A DNA stretch of 64,000 nt, taken from contig OY969923.1 in the NCBI GenBank assembly GCA_963704615.1, positions 3,038,001 through 3,102,000 of the forward strand. Reading direction: 5' to 3'. The notes below the pieces were generated by a model. It made no database searches. It worked only from the letters and a program-made list of their open reading frames with translations, and was not told the origin of the DNA. This document shows, in pieces, positions 9,356 to 17,616 of this stretch. Source of the DNA: Bog-756 sp963704615. Lineage in GTDB: Bacteria > Actinomycetota > Acidimicrobiia > Acidimicrobiales > RAAP-2. The translations under genes were made by a program, and so were the position numbers. The stretch's first letter is position 1; each line of letters opens with the position of its first letter.

Positions 9356-10729
9356 TCAGGGACCGCCCAGCAGCTCGGGAATCAGGCTGCGGCGCAGCTT
9401 GCCGGTCGAGGTGCGCGGCAGGGCGTCGACCACCACGTACTGCTTGGGGCGTTTGTAGGCCGCCAACCGCGCCAACCCCTGAGCGCGCAGCGCCTCGATC
9501 ACCGTCGAAGCCTCTCGGTCACCGGCCGTGGTGGCCAGGACCACGGCGGCACACACCCGCTGACCCCACCGGTCGTCGGCCATCCCGAAGACGGCGATCT
9601 CGGCCACCCCTTGCACCTCGCTCAGGACCGACTCGACCTCGGCCGGGTACACGTTGACCCCTCCGCTGATGACGAGGTCGTCGCGCCGGCCGTCCAAGAA
9701 GAGATAGCCGTCGCTGTCCATCCTTCCCACATCGCCGACGCTGAAGAAGCCGTCCCTCCAGGCCGACGCCGTCTTGGCCGGGTCCTGCCAGTAGGTGAAC
9801 CGGGCAAACCCGGGGGGACGACACCAGACGGTGCCGTCCTCGTCCACCGCCAGGGTGCGTCCGGGACGGGCCCGGCCCACCGTGCCCGGTCGGGCCGACC
9901 ATTCCTCGGGTGAGCAGACGGTGAACTGACCCTCGGTGGAGCCGTAGAACTCCCAGAGGACGTCGGGACCGACCCGGTCCAGCGCCCGGCGTTTGAGCGA
10001 GGGCGGGCAGGGAGATCCGGCGTGCACCAACAGACGGAGCCGATCGAATCGCTGTCGCTGGCGTTCGGCGGCGGTGAGGTCGAGCAGGCGGCTCAACGCC
10101 GTCGGCGCCATGAACGTGGTGGTGGGCACGGGGCCGTAGCGGCCGGCCAGCGCGTTCGTGGCCGACTCGGCCTCGAATCGACCGAGGACGATGCAGGAAC
10201 CGCCGCGGAGCAACGTCCCACCGGCGAAGCGGATCGACACCGAGTGGTACAGGGGCGAACAGACCAGGTGGACGTCGTCGGAACCGAAGGACCACAGGTC
10301 GGCTTCGTCGGCGAAGGCCTCGGCCGCGGTGACCTCGTCCCAGAGGCCGGCCCACACCCCCTTCGACCGTCCGGTCGTGCCCGACGTGTAGTGCATGGGC
10401 CGGGTCAACGGAAAAGGGGCGAGGGCAGCCGGTGACCCTCGGTCAAGGGCAGCGAGACCGGAGGCCTCGGAGATGACCAGGGCCGGATCGGCGTCGGACA
10501 GCAGCTCCCGACGCTCGCCCTCCAGCAACGTGGCGTTCAACAGCACGGGCACCACTCCGATCCGGAGGGCTCCGAGCACCGCGCACAACAATCCGGCCGA
10601 CGACGGCAGACAGAAGGCGACCCGCTGACCGGCCACCAGCCCGGAGGCGGCCAGGGCGCCGGCCGCTCGGCGTTGGGCCGCCTCGGCCTCCACCGAGGTC
10701 AGCACCTCGACAGCCACCGGGTCGCTCAC
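9356..10729 (-). CDS. AMP-dependent acyl-CoA synthetase/ligase
   Basis: A 457-aa class I adenylate-forming enzyme that activates a carboxylic acid as acyl-AMP and loads it on CoA. Motifs: YTSGTTGRSKGVW (P-loop-like A3), YGSTEGQ (A5), GDVGRMDSDGYLFLDGR (A7/A8) and the C-terminal catalytic Lys in PRTSTGKLRR (A10). It is shorter than typical fatty-acid ligases (500–560 aa), mainly at the N-terminus. The start overlaps the upstream MFS stop by 4 bp (ATGA), so the two are translationally coupled; the pair could take up or export an acid and activate it. Substrate unknown. Confidence 0.9.
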   Translation of the reverse strand: MSDPVAVEVLTSVEAEAAQRRAAGALAASGLVAGQRVAFCLPSSAGLLCAVLGALRIGVVPVLLNATLLEGERRELLSDADPALVISEASGLAALDRGSPAALAPFPLTRPMHYTSGTTGRSKGVWAGLWDEVTAAEAFADEADLWSFGSDDVHLVCSPLYHSVSIRFAGGTLLRGGSCIVLGRFEAESATNALAGRYGPVPTTTFMAPTALSRLLDLTAAERQRQRFDRLRLLVHAGSPCPPSLKRRALDRVGPDVLWEFYGSTEGQFTVCSPEEWSARPGTVGRARPGRTLAVDEDGTVWCRPPGFARFTYWQDPAKTASAWRDGFFSVGDVGRMDSDGYLFLDGRRDDLVISGGVNVYPAEVESVLSEVQGVAEIAVFGMADDRWGQRVCAAVVLATTAGDREASTVIEALRAQGLARLAAYKRPKQYVVVDALPRTSTGKLRRSLIPELLGGP

Positions 10730-12003
10730 GGGACCTCGGGGGTCGGGACCGCACCGGGCCCGATCGCCACCGGGGACGGGTCACCCAGGGCGGCGAAGGT
10801 CGCGGGCCGCAGGAGAGCGATGGCGGTGAGGGCGACCAGGAGCACCGCCCCGCCCGCCACCGTGACCGCCCGCACGCCGATGTGATTGGCGATCCACCCC
10901 TGAAGCACCGCCCCGATGGGATAGACGATGCCCAGGCCCATCATGTAGATGCTCAGGATCCGTCCCCGGGCCTCGGCCGGGGCCCGGAGCTGGACCACGG
11001 TGTTGAGCCCGGACAGCACCCCGATGTATCCGGCACCGACGGCGGCAAAGGCGATGGCCGACCACCACAGGGTCGGTGCCAGTGCGTAGTCCACCAACAG
11101 CAGAGGTAATACGAACAGCGCGGCCGTGACCATGGTGCGCCGTCCCACCCGGGCGGCCACCGTGGGAAGGGCCAGGGCGCCGGCCACCGCGCCGATCCCC
11201 TGGGCGGTGACCAACACCGCAGTGGCCACCGGCACGCCCACGCCGCGGTGGGGGACGGCGCCGGCCATGGCCGGCACCAGAGCGATGAACGGGGAGGCGG
11301 ACAAGGCGACCAGGGCGATCAGTTCGATGGCGGCGCGGCAACCGGGCTCGGCCATGGCCATCTTGACCCCGGCCACGATGCGGGCGACCGTGCCCGAGCC
11401 GGTACCGGCACCGAGCGCTCGGGGCAGCCGGACCAGAGCCAACGCCACCACCACTGCCCCGAACGATGCCGCGTTGATCCCGAAGACCAGGGAGTAATTG
11501 TGGGACAGCAGGGCAAGCCCGGCCAGGGCGGGACCCAGCACCCGGCCCAGATTGAACTGAGCCGAGGACAACGACACCGCGCCCAACAGGTCGTCCTTCG
11601 GGACCAGGTCGGGGACCATGGCCTGGTAGGCGGGGAACCCGATGGCCGCCGATGCGCCGCCGAGGAAGGACAGGAGGACCAACACGTCCGGTGGATCGTG
11701 CCCGGTGGCGGTGAGCACGGCGAGAATGGCGGCGAAAGACATTTCGGCCACCGTGGTGGCGATCAGCCACCTCCGCCGGTCGAGTCGGTCGGCCAAGGCC
11801 CCGCCGATCGGGGCCAGGAGGCCGACGGGAAGGAAGCCGGCCGCCGCGACCAGGCCGGTCCATGCCGGCTGACCGGTGCGGGCGAAGACCAGGATCCCGA
11901 GAGCCACCGTCTGCATCCACGAACCCACGTTGGACACCAACGCGGCCGACCAGATGAGTCGGAAGTTCCGCGACCGGAGCGGACGCAGTGATGCCGGGGC
12001 CAC
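10726..12003 (-). CDS. MFS transporter, DHA3/EntS-like
   Basis: A 425-aa integral membrane protein with about 12 hydrophobic helices. The N-terminus (RSRNFRLIWSAALVSNVGSW) and the loop motif GGALADRLDRRRW between helices 2 and 3 match the MFS_3/EntS-like branch, which includes siderophore and macrolide exporters. It overlaps the acyl-CoA ligase gene by 4 bp. The substrate is not deducible; an efflux role is a family-level inference. Confidence 0.88.
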   Translation of the reverse strand: MAPASLRPLRSRNFRLIWSAALVSNVGSWMQTVALGILVFARTGQPAWTGLVAAAGFLPVGLLAPIGGALADRLDRRRWLIATTVAEMSFAAILAVLTATGHDPPDVLVLLSFLGGASAAIGFPAYQAMVPDLVPKDDLLGAVSLSSAQFNLGRVLGPALAGLALLSHNYSLVFGINAASFGAVVVALALVRLPRALGAGTGSGTVARIVAGVKMAMAEPGCRAAIELIALVALSASPFIALVPAMAGAVPHRGVGVPVATAVLVTAQGIGAVAGALALPTVAARVGRRTMVTAALFVLPLLLVDYALAPTLWWSAIAFAAVGAGYIGVLSGLNTVVQLRAPAEARGRILSIYMMGLGIVYPIGAVLQGWIANHIGVRAVTVAGGAVLLVALTAIALLRPATFAALGDPSPVAIGPGAVPTPEVP

Positions 12004-12098
12004 CCGGGCGAGGCTATCGGGACGGGCTCGGCCGGCGGCATGGCCGAGGCCGGAACGAAGCCGGGCCCCCCCGCTCCCGGGGTTTCACCCGATCGGTC

Positions 12099-12218
12099 CT
12101 ACGTGTCGATGTTGTGCTTCCGCCTCGGGCGCAGGGCGAACCACCAGATGCTGACCATGGTGGCGAGAACGCCGAATGCGGCGGCCGGCTTGGCGATCTT
12201 GCGCGAGCGATCTGACAT
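12099..12218 (-). CDS. Putative 39-aa single-pass membrane protein
   Basis: A short ORF: a basic N-terminus (MSDRSRKIAK), one hydrophobic helix (about residues 11–29, ending SIWWFAL) and a basic tail (RPRRKHNIDT). This is a plausible micro-membrane protein in positive-inside form. It lies between the MFS gene and a glycosyltransferase-like gene on the same strand. The ribosome site is weak (CACCGAG). The longer in-frame extension upstream looks non-coding. Confidence 0.42.
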   Translation of the reverse strand: MSDRSRKIAKPAAAFGVLATMVSIWWFALRPRRKHNIDT

Positions 12219-12321
12219 CTCGGTGACGTTACCCGGCTGGACGGGCAACGGGGACACCGAGGGCGCCGGGGCCCCGACCGCAGAACATTTCTCGTTCCTG
12301 ACCCCGCCCCCGCGGTTCGAG

Positions 12322-13227
12322 TCAGAGAGGACTGTCTTCGAATTCGCGGTAGAACTCGGGATCGGCGGCCAGGCGGTCGAAGACCGAGCTCTCCAGGGGA
12401 TCGTCGTTGGCAAACTGTCGTTCCCAGCGCCTCATCTCCCAGAGGTTCTTCTGTTTCACCGCGCTCATCTTTGCCGCGTGCGGCAATGCGGCGACGTGCC
12501 GGGGACGCACGTTGGCCAACTGGGAAGGTTCCCGTATCGCCCGCATCACGAGCCCCTCCAGAGTGGTACCCGTAGATTTCTGTCTTCCCATCTCGCTGGC
12601 GTAGAGATCCATCCGCGAATACCGGGGGCGGAACCCGGCGCCGTGGTGATAGACGTGATGGTCGTAGATGGCGAACCACAGCGGATGCAGGTCGTTGGTG
12701 TTGGTCCGGAGCAGAGGGAGCCACTCCACACCGCGATCCGCCAGGATGTACAGGAGATTCCCACCCGGGCATGTCGTCGTGCGACCCAAGGAGTTGGTCC
12801 AGGTCGCCCCTTCCCGCCAGTCACCCCCGACCTCTTGCCACAACCCACAGGTGGTAAACGAAAAGCAGGGATGAGGCTCCACATCGCCGTTGTTCTCGTC
12901 GCGGCGAACGGCAGCGAGCGGATAGGCCTCGAGAGAACGGGCCATCCATGCACTGATCGGTCGGATGGGAAAAGCGTCCCCGTCGACGAAGAGAAGCGTG
13001 TCACTCGGGTCCGATTGCTCGATGACGATGTCCGCCAACTGGTTGAGCTTCTCGGGATGGCTACCGTTCAGGTCGGCGGCATAGTGGAATCGCTTCCAGA
13101 AGCGGCGGTCGATTCCCCGCAGTGCCGCGAAGACTCGGTACGGCTCATCGATGTTCCGGTCGAGGTAGCTGAGCTGAGGATCGATCCACTTGTCCGATTT
13201 CCAATGGACCGTCACCACATTGAGCAT
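12322..13227 (-). CDS. Glycosyltransferase-like protein (DxD motif)
   Basis: A 301-aa cytosolic protein. The opening MLNVVTVHWKSDKW strand and the acidic motif LLFVDGDAFPIRP (about 78–90) look like a GT-A nucleotide-sugar fold with a DxD metal site, followed by WTNSLGRTT and WLPLLRTNTN. I could not assign a CAZy family. GGGGGG lies about 8 nt before ATG 13227. It neighbours a sulfotransferase on the same strand, and GT2, GT4 and acyltransferase genes are 6–10 kb away, which suggests a surface-glycan role. Confidence 0.7.
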   Translation of the reverse strand: MLNVVTVHWKSDKWIDPQLSYLDRNIDEPYRVFAALRGIDRRFWKRFHYAADLNGSHPEKLNQLADIVIEQSDPSDTLLFVDGDAFPIRPISAWMARSLEAYPLAAVRRDENNGDVEPHPCFSFTTCGLWQEVGGDWREGATWTNSLGRTTTCPGGNLLYILADRGVEWLPLLRTNTNDLHPLWFAIYDHHVYHHGAGFRPRYSRMDLYASEMGRQKSTGTTLEGLVMRAIREPSQLANVRPRHVAALPHAAKMSAVKQKNLWEMRRWERQFANDDPLESSVFDRLAADPEFYREFEDSPL

Positions 13228-13404
13228 GTTTCACGCCCCCCAATCCCTACTCCGGGCTCTCATCGCACCTGACGGCAGTGAACGCACTCAGCCGTTGCTC
13301 GGGCGGATCCAAGCCCGTACCACCCTCGCATGGCCCCCCTTTTCCGTCAAGTTCCAGGGGGTTTGCCGACACCCGCCACGCGCTCACCACACCTCAGGGT
13401 TCCG

Positions 13405-14373
13405 TCACTGCTTCGATCGGCGGCTGACCCGCTTCACCCGCCGGCCGGCCCGGGCCCACGGTGCCATGGAGGGCTGCTGCTGGCGCTGGAGTCGAACCAG
13501 CTCGCGTCGCATGGTCAGGACATCCTCGACCCAGTCGGGTTCGTCGCCGAGGTCGGGGGACGACCACGGGAGGTGAGCCCCCTGCATGCGCTCGAGGGCG
13601 TCGAAAACCGACCGCTGGCTGGCATGGATGCCGTTGGACGGGGAGGCGGAGAGCCTCTGGTGGCGCAGCGCGCTGGCCAGCGACTGCCCAGCCCGGTCGA
13701 GCGAGCCGCGGTCGGCCGGCAGGCCGACGGCGTCGAAGAACTCGACCAACTCACCACACCACGCCCCGGTTTCCCCCAGGACGCGCTCGAATCCGACGAC
13801 CAAGGTGGGTATGCCGGCAACATGGACCGCAGCCGAGCGCACATACCGCTCCCACAGAGCCAGACCGTGGGTGATGGGAAACCCGTTGCGCGCTTGGAGC
13901 GACCTCGCGACCTCGAGCGGGTTCCGGTAGACGAACACGGCGGCGTCGGGAGGGGCGATCTCCGTGCGCCAGAAGGGCAGGAGGAGGCAGTTGCGGGGAT
14001 CCTTCCACACGAAGGGCTGTGAACCGAATGTCGCCGCCATGAGCTTGGTCGCCCGAGCACGTCGATCGACCACGGCGGGCGCCTTCTCCCAGTGCGGCTC
14101 GAGCAGGGGAGGAGCAGACCACCCCCCGCCCAGCGACACCAGGATGCTCTCGTTGAAGTCGGTGAGTGTGCGGCTCTCCTTGGTCCCACGCTTGTTGCCT
14201 GGGCCCGGATGAATGAGATCGTTCTCGGCGGGACCACGCAGTCCGAGCATGGTGATGAGGCCGGTGACGGCCGACGTCCCACTCCGGTGCATGCCGATGA
14301 CGTAGAGGCACCGCTTTTGTCCACGGAGAGCCCCGGTGTCGTGGCGTCCGGTCGGCGCCGAATCAGTCGCCAT
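13405..14373 (-). CDS. Sulfotransferase family protein
   Basis: A 322-aa PAPS-dependent sulfotransferase-like protein. The 5'-phosphosulfate loop is YVIGMHRSGTSAVTG (about 22–36), and the 3'-phosphate region is seen as VYRNPLEVARSLQ. This type usually sulfates glycans or glycolipids. ATG 14373 is chosen over 14424 because AAGGGG precedes it and the upstream codons are Arg-rich noise. The C-terminus is basic (RAGRRVKRVSRRSK). Acceptor unknown; the adjacent glycosyltransferase suggests a saccharide. Confidence 0.82.
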   Translation of the reverse strand: MATDSAPTGRHDTGALRGQKRCLYVIGMHRSGTSAVTGLITMLGLRGPAENDLIHPGPGNKRGTKESRTLTDFNESILVSLGGGWSAPPLLEPHWEKAPAVVDRRARATKLMAATFGSQPFVWKDPRNCLLLPFWRTEIAPPDAAVFVYRNPLEVARSLQARNGFPITHGLALWERYVRSAAVHVAGIPTLVVGFERVLGETGAWCGELVEFFDAVGLPADRGSLDRAGQSLASALRHQRLSASPSNGIHASQRSVFDALERMQGAHLPWSSPDLGDEPDWVEDVLTMRRELVRLQRQQQPSMAPWARAGRRVKRVSRRSKQ

Positions 14374-14487
14374 CAGCACGCCCCTTCGCCTTGTCCTTCG
14401 AAAACAGAGCGCGAAGGTTACCAAAATGCCCCGTCGGTTGTCCCGCCCCGATGCCGAAGTTCCATCGGCGCGCCGGTCGAGTCACGA

Positions 14488-15879
14488 TCAGCTCTGGGTC
14501 GATACGAAGACGTTTTTGACGTCGCTGTAGGAAGCCAACGCCTCGAGCCCGAGCTCACGTCCAAAGCCGGACTGCTTCATGCCGCCAAAGCTGGTTTGGA
14601 CGCGCACCGAGCTGTTGGAATTGACGGACAGATTCCCCGACTGGATGGCCCGGGCCATGCGCAGGGCCCGGGCCCCGTCGCGTGTCCAGATCGATCCGGA
14701 CAGACCGTACGGCGTGTCGTTGGCGAGCCGGATCGCATCCTCCTCGTCCTCGAAGGGAATCACCGCCACCACGGGTCCGAAGATCTCCTCTCGGGCCATC
14801 CGCCAGTCGGCGCCGGCGGGAGCAACCACGGTGGGTGGAAACCAGAACCCGGGGCCGTCGGGCACCGAACCCTGGGTGTGGATGGGCACGGCGCCCGTCC
14901 CGGGTCCGCCCATACCCGGGCCCAGGAAGCCGGCCACCACCTGGCGATGGACCGCGCTGACCAAGGGACCCATCGTGGTGGCCGGATCGGTGGGATCGCC
15001 CACCGTCCACGCCGCGACGGCATCGGTCAGGAGTGGGAGGTACTGCTCCATCACCGATCGCTGCACCAGGACCCGGCTCCGGGCGCAGCAGTCCTGTCCG
15101 GCGTTGGCAAAGACTCCGCCGGGCGTGGCCGACGCGGCCCGGGTGAGATCGGCGTCGGCGAAGATGACCGAGGCCGACTTGCCTCCGAGCTCGAGAGAGA
15201 CCCGTTTGATGGTCCCGGAGGCTCGGGCCATGACGTCGCGTCCGACCTCGGTCGATCCGGTGAAGGCCACCTTGGCCACGTCGGGATGCTCGACGAGGCG
15301 GGTGCCGACCACCGAGCCCTTGCCGGCCACGATCTGAAGGACCCCTTCCGGGATGCCGGCGTCGAGGGCCAGGTCGGCCAGTCGCAACGCGCTCAACGGG
15401 GTGATCTCGGCCGGCTTGACCACGATGGTGTTGCCCGTGGCCAGAGCCGGGCCGACCTTCCACGAGGTGATGGCCACAGGAAAGTTCCAGGGAACGATGG
15501 CGGCGACCACCCCCAGCGGCTCGTGGAAAGTCATGTCGACACCACCACTCACCGGAACTGTGGCACCGCGGTGCTTGTCCACCGCACCGGCGTAGAAGTG
15601 CAGGACCTCGGCCACCATGTCCACCTCGTCGCGGCTCTCGCCGATGGGCTTGCCCACGTTGCTGGTCTCGAGCTGGGCCAGCTCCTCGCCGTGCTCCTCG
15701 ACCTGGTCGGCGAAACGGCGCATCAGGCGGGCCCGGTCGGCCGGGGCCACCGAGCGCCATGCGGGACCGGCCTCGAGCGAGCGGGCCACGGCCGCGTCTG
15801 CCTCCTCCACCCCCTGCTCGGGGACCTCGGCGATCGGCTTCTCGGTGGCCGGGTTCACCACGGTGGTGACTCCGCTCAC
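14488..15879 (-). CDS. Aldehyde dehydrogenase, aminoaldehyde/betaine-aldehyde type (PuuC-like)
   Basis: A 463-aa ALDH. General base in LELGGKSASVI (E230) and nucleophile in NAGQDCCARSR (C264); PWNFP at 130–134; C-terminal GGMKQSGFGRELGLEAL. The sequence resembles gamma-aminobutyraldehyde or betaine-aldehyde dehydrogenases. It overlaps by 4 bp with a gamma-glutamyl-amide hydrolase gene, and a glutamine-synthetase-like ligase lies just beyond on the other strand. It therefore probably oxidises gamma-glutamyl-aminoaldehydes in polyamine or amine breakdown. Confidence 0.9.
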   Translation of the reverse strand: MSGVTTVVNPATEKPIAEVPEQGVEEADAAVARSLEAGPAWRSVAPADRARLMRRFADQVEEHGEELAQLETSNVGKPIGESRDEVDMVAEVLHFYAGAVDKHRGATVPVSGGVDMTFHEPLGVVAAIVPWNFPVAITSWKVGPALATGNTIVVKPAEITPLSALRLADLALDAGIPEGVLQIVAGKGSVVGTRLVEHPDVAKVAFTGSTEVGRDVMARASGTIKRVSLELGGKSASVIFADADLTRAASATPGGVFANAGQDCCARSRVLVQRSVMEQYLPLLTDAVAAWTVGDPTDPATTMGPLVSAVHRQVVAGFLGPGMGGPGTGAVPIHTQGSVPDGPGFWFPPTVVAPAGADWRMAREEIFGPVVAVIPFEDEEDAIRLANDTPYGLSGSIWTRDGARALRMARAIQSGNLSVNSNSSVRVQTSFGGMKQSGFGRELGLEALASYSDVKNVFVSTQS

Positions 15880-16682
15880 GACGGCCCCCCGGCTGGGGAC
15901 GTCGGTAGCGAAGGGTCCACCGTCGGGTCACCGGCGGCGGCCACCGCCAACGCTTCGAACAGCCTGGTGTCGGCGGACTCCTCGGGATGCCATTGCACGC
16001 CGACCACGAACGGGCGAGCGGGGAGCTCGACGGCCTCGATGACGCCGTCCTCGCTCCGGGCGGTGACCACCAGGTCGCGCCCCAAGGTGGCGATGGCCTG
16101 ATGGTGGCTGCAGAGCACCTCGGTCGTCTCACCGAACAGCCGGCGCACCGTGCTCCCCTCTTCGGTGTGCACCTCGATGGGGCCGAAGCGGCCCGGTTCG
16201 GGCTGATGCCGGCGCGAGCCCACCTGGTCCGGCAGCTGCTGGACCAGGTCGCCCCCCAAGAGGATGTTGAGCACCTGCATCCCCCGGCAGATGGCCAACA
16301 CCGGGAGGCCGGCCCGCAATGCCCGGGCCAGCAGCCCCAGCTCCAGCTCGTCACGCAAAGCGCTGGTTCCGCCATTGCGGGGGTCGGCGCACTGGCGGTA
16401 GCGGACCGGATCCATGTCACCCCCGCCGATGAGCACCAGAGCATCGAGGGCGGCGATCAGACCATCGAACCGGTCATCACTGTTCCTGTCGGACGCCGAC
16501 CCGGTGAGGGCGCCGGCCCTGCCCCCCGGGGGTGGGATGAGCACCGCTTGGCCCCCGACCTCCTCCACCATGTCGAGGTAGACACCCGGGGCCACGGCGG
16601 CGTCGCGCTCCCACGCCCCCCACGACGCGATCTGCCGGTAGGTGGAGACCCCGATGAGCGGGGTCGACGGGGCGCACGACAC
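15876..16682 (-). CDS. Class I glutamine-amidotransferase-like gamma-glutamyl hydrolase (PuuD-like, peptidase C26)
   Basis: A 268-aa protein with a complete catalytic triad: nucleophile in LAICRGMQVLN (C132), then VQWHPEES (H232, E234). The peptidase C26 family includes PuuD, which splits gamma-glutamyl-GABA. The start is GTG 16682 just before TPLIGVSTYRQ, the conserved first strand; longer readings are nonsense. It overlaps the ALDH start by 4 bp. Together with the ALDH and the GS-like ligase it makes a gamma-glutamylation route for amines. Confidence 0.87.
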   Translation of the reverse strand: MSCAPSTPLIGVSTYRQIASWGAWERDAAVAPGVYLDMVEEVGGQAVLIPPPGGRAGALTGSASDRNSDDRFDGLIAALDALVLIGGGDMDPVRYRQCADPRNGGTSALRDELELGLLARALRAGLPVLAICRGMQVLNILLGGDLVQQLPDQVGSRRHQPEPGRFGPIEVHTEEGSTVRRLFGETTEVLCSHHQAIATLGRDLVVTARSEDGVIEAVELPARPFVVGVQWHPEESADTRLFEALAVAAAGDPTVDPSLPTSPAGGPS

Positions 16683-16803
16683 GGTGCTCAGTATCCCACC
16701 GCTGCCGTCGCGCCCCGATAAGGTGCCCAGCGCGGACCCCGGTGCCCCGGCTCGAACCGGCCCGATCGGACGGCGCCGATCCCGTCCGCCGAGGGAGGTA
16801 GGG

Positions 16804-17580
16804 ATGGCACGACTCGACGGCAAGGTGGCGGTGATCACCGGGGCCGGGAGCGGTATCGGTCGGGCGGCAGCGGCCCTCTTCGCCGCTGAGGGCGCCCGGG
16901 TGGTGGTGGCTGATGTGGTTCCCGACCATGCCGAAGCGGCGGTCGCCGAGATCGAGACGGCAGGGGGAACGGCTCTCCCGGTCGTCGTCGACGTCGCCGA
17001 TGAAAACCAAGTGGCCTCCATGGTGGCGACCGCCGTCACCGCTTTCGGTGGCATCGATGTTCTGTTCAACAACGCCGGCATCTTTCCCGATGACGACGGC
17101 GGCGTCCTCGACACTCCGCCGGAGACGTGGGACAGGGTGATGGAGGTGAACCTGAAGGGCGTGTGGCTGGGTTGCCGGGCGGCGGTACCGGCCATGCTGG
17201 ACTCGGGCGGCGGTTCGATCGTCAACGTGGCCTCCTTCGTCGCCCTCATGGGAGCGGCCACCGCCCAGATCGCCTACACCGCGTCCAAGGGCGGCGTGTT
17301 GGCTCTGACCCGCGAGCTGGCCGTCGAGTACGCCCGCACCGGCATCCGGGCCAACGCCATCTGCCCGGGGCCCATCGAAACCCCTCTGCTGTCCGAGCTC
17401 CTGGCCGATCCGGCACGGCGCCAACGTCGGTTGGTCCACATCCCTCTCGGCCGCTTCGGCCGTCCTCTCGAGATCGCCCAGGCTGCCCTGTTCTTGGCCT
17501 CGGACGACTCCTCGTTCATGACCGGGGCGGCGTTGGTGGTGGATGGTGGGATCACTGCGGCCTACGTGACCCCCGAATAG
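16804..17580 (+). CDS. Short-chain dehydrogenase/reductase
   Basis: A 258-aa classical SDR: cofactor motif TGAGSGIGR (12–20), NNAG (89–92), Ser in NVASF (S144), and YTASK (Y158, K162). C-terminal SSFMTGAALVVDGG is typical. ATG 16804 follows a strong GAGGGAGG. It is divergent from the PuuD-like gene and 36 bp upstream of the GS-like gene. It may oxidise an alcohol intermediate in the same amine pathway, but the substrate is unknown. Unlike the SDR at 61205 it lacks the extended mycofactocin-type N-terminus. Confidence 0.88.
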   Translation: MARLDGKVAVITGAGSGIGRAAAALFAAEGARVVVADVVPDHAEAAVAEIETAGGTALPVVVDVADENQVASMVATAVTAFGGIDVLFNNAGIFPDDDGGVLDTPPETWDRVMEVNLKGVWLGCRAAVPAMLDSGGGSIVNVASFVALMGAATAQIAYTASKGGVLALTRELAVEYARTGIRANAICPGPIETPLLSELLADPARRQRRLVHIPLGRFGRPLEIAQAALFLASDDSSFMTGAALVVDGGITAAYVTPE

Positions 17581-17616
17581 GGCTGGACCGATCGGTCGTC
17601 CCTGGGTCAGAGTTTC

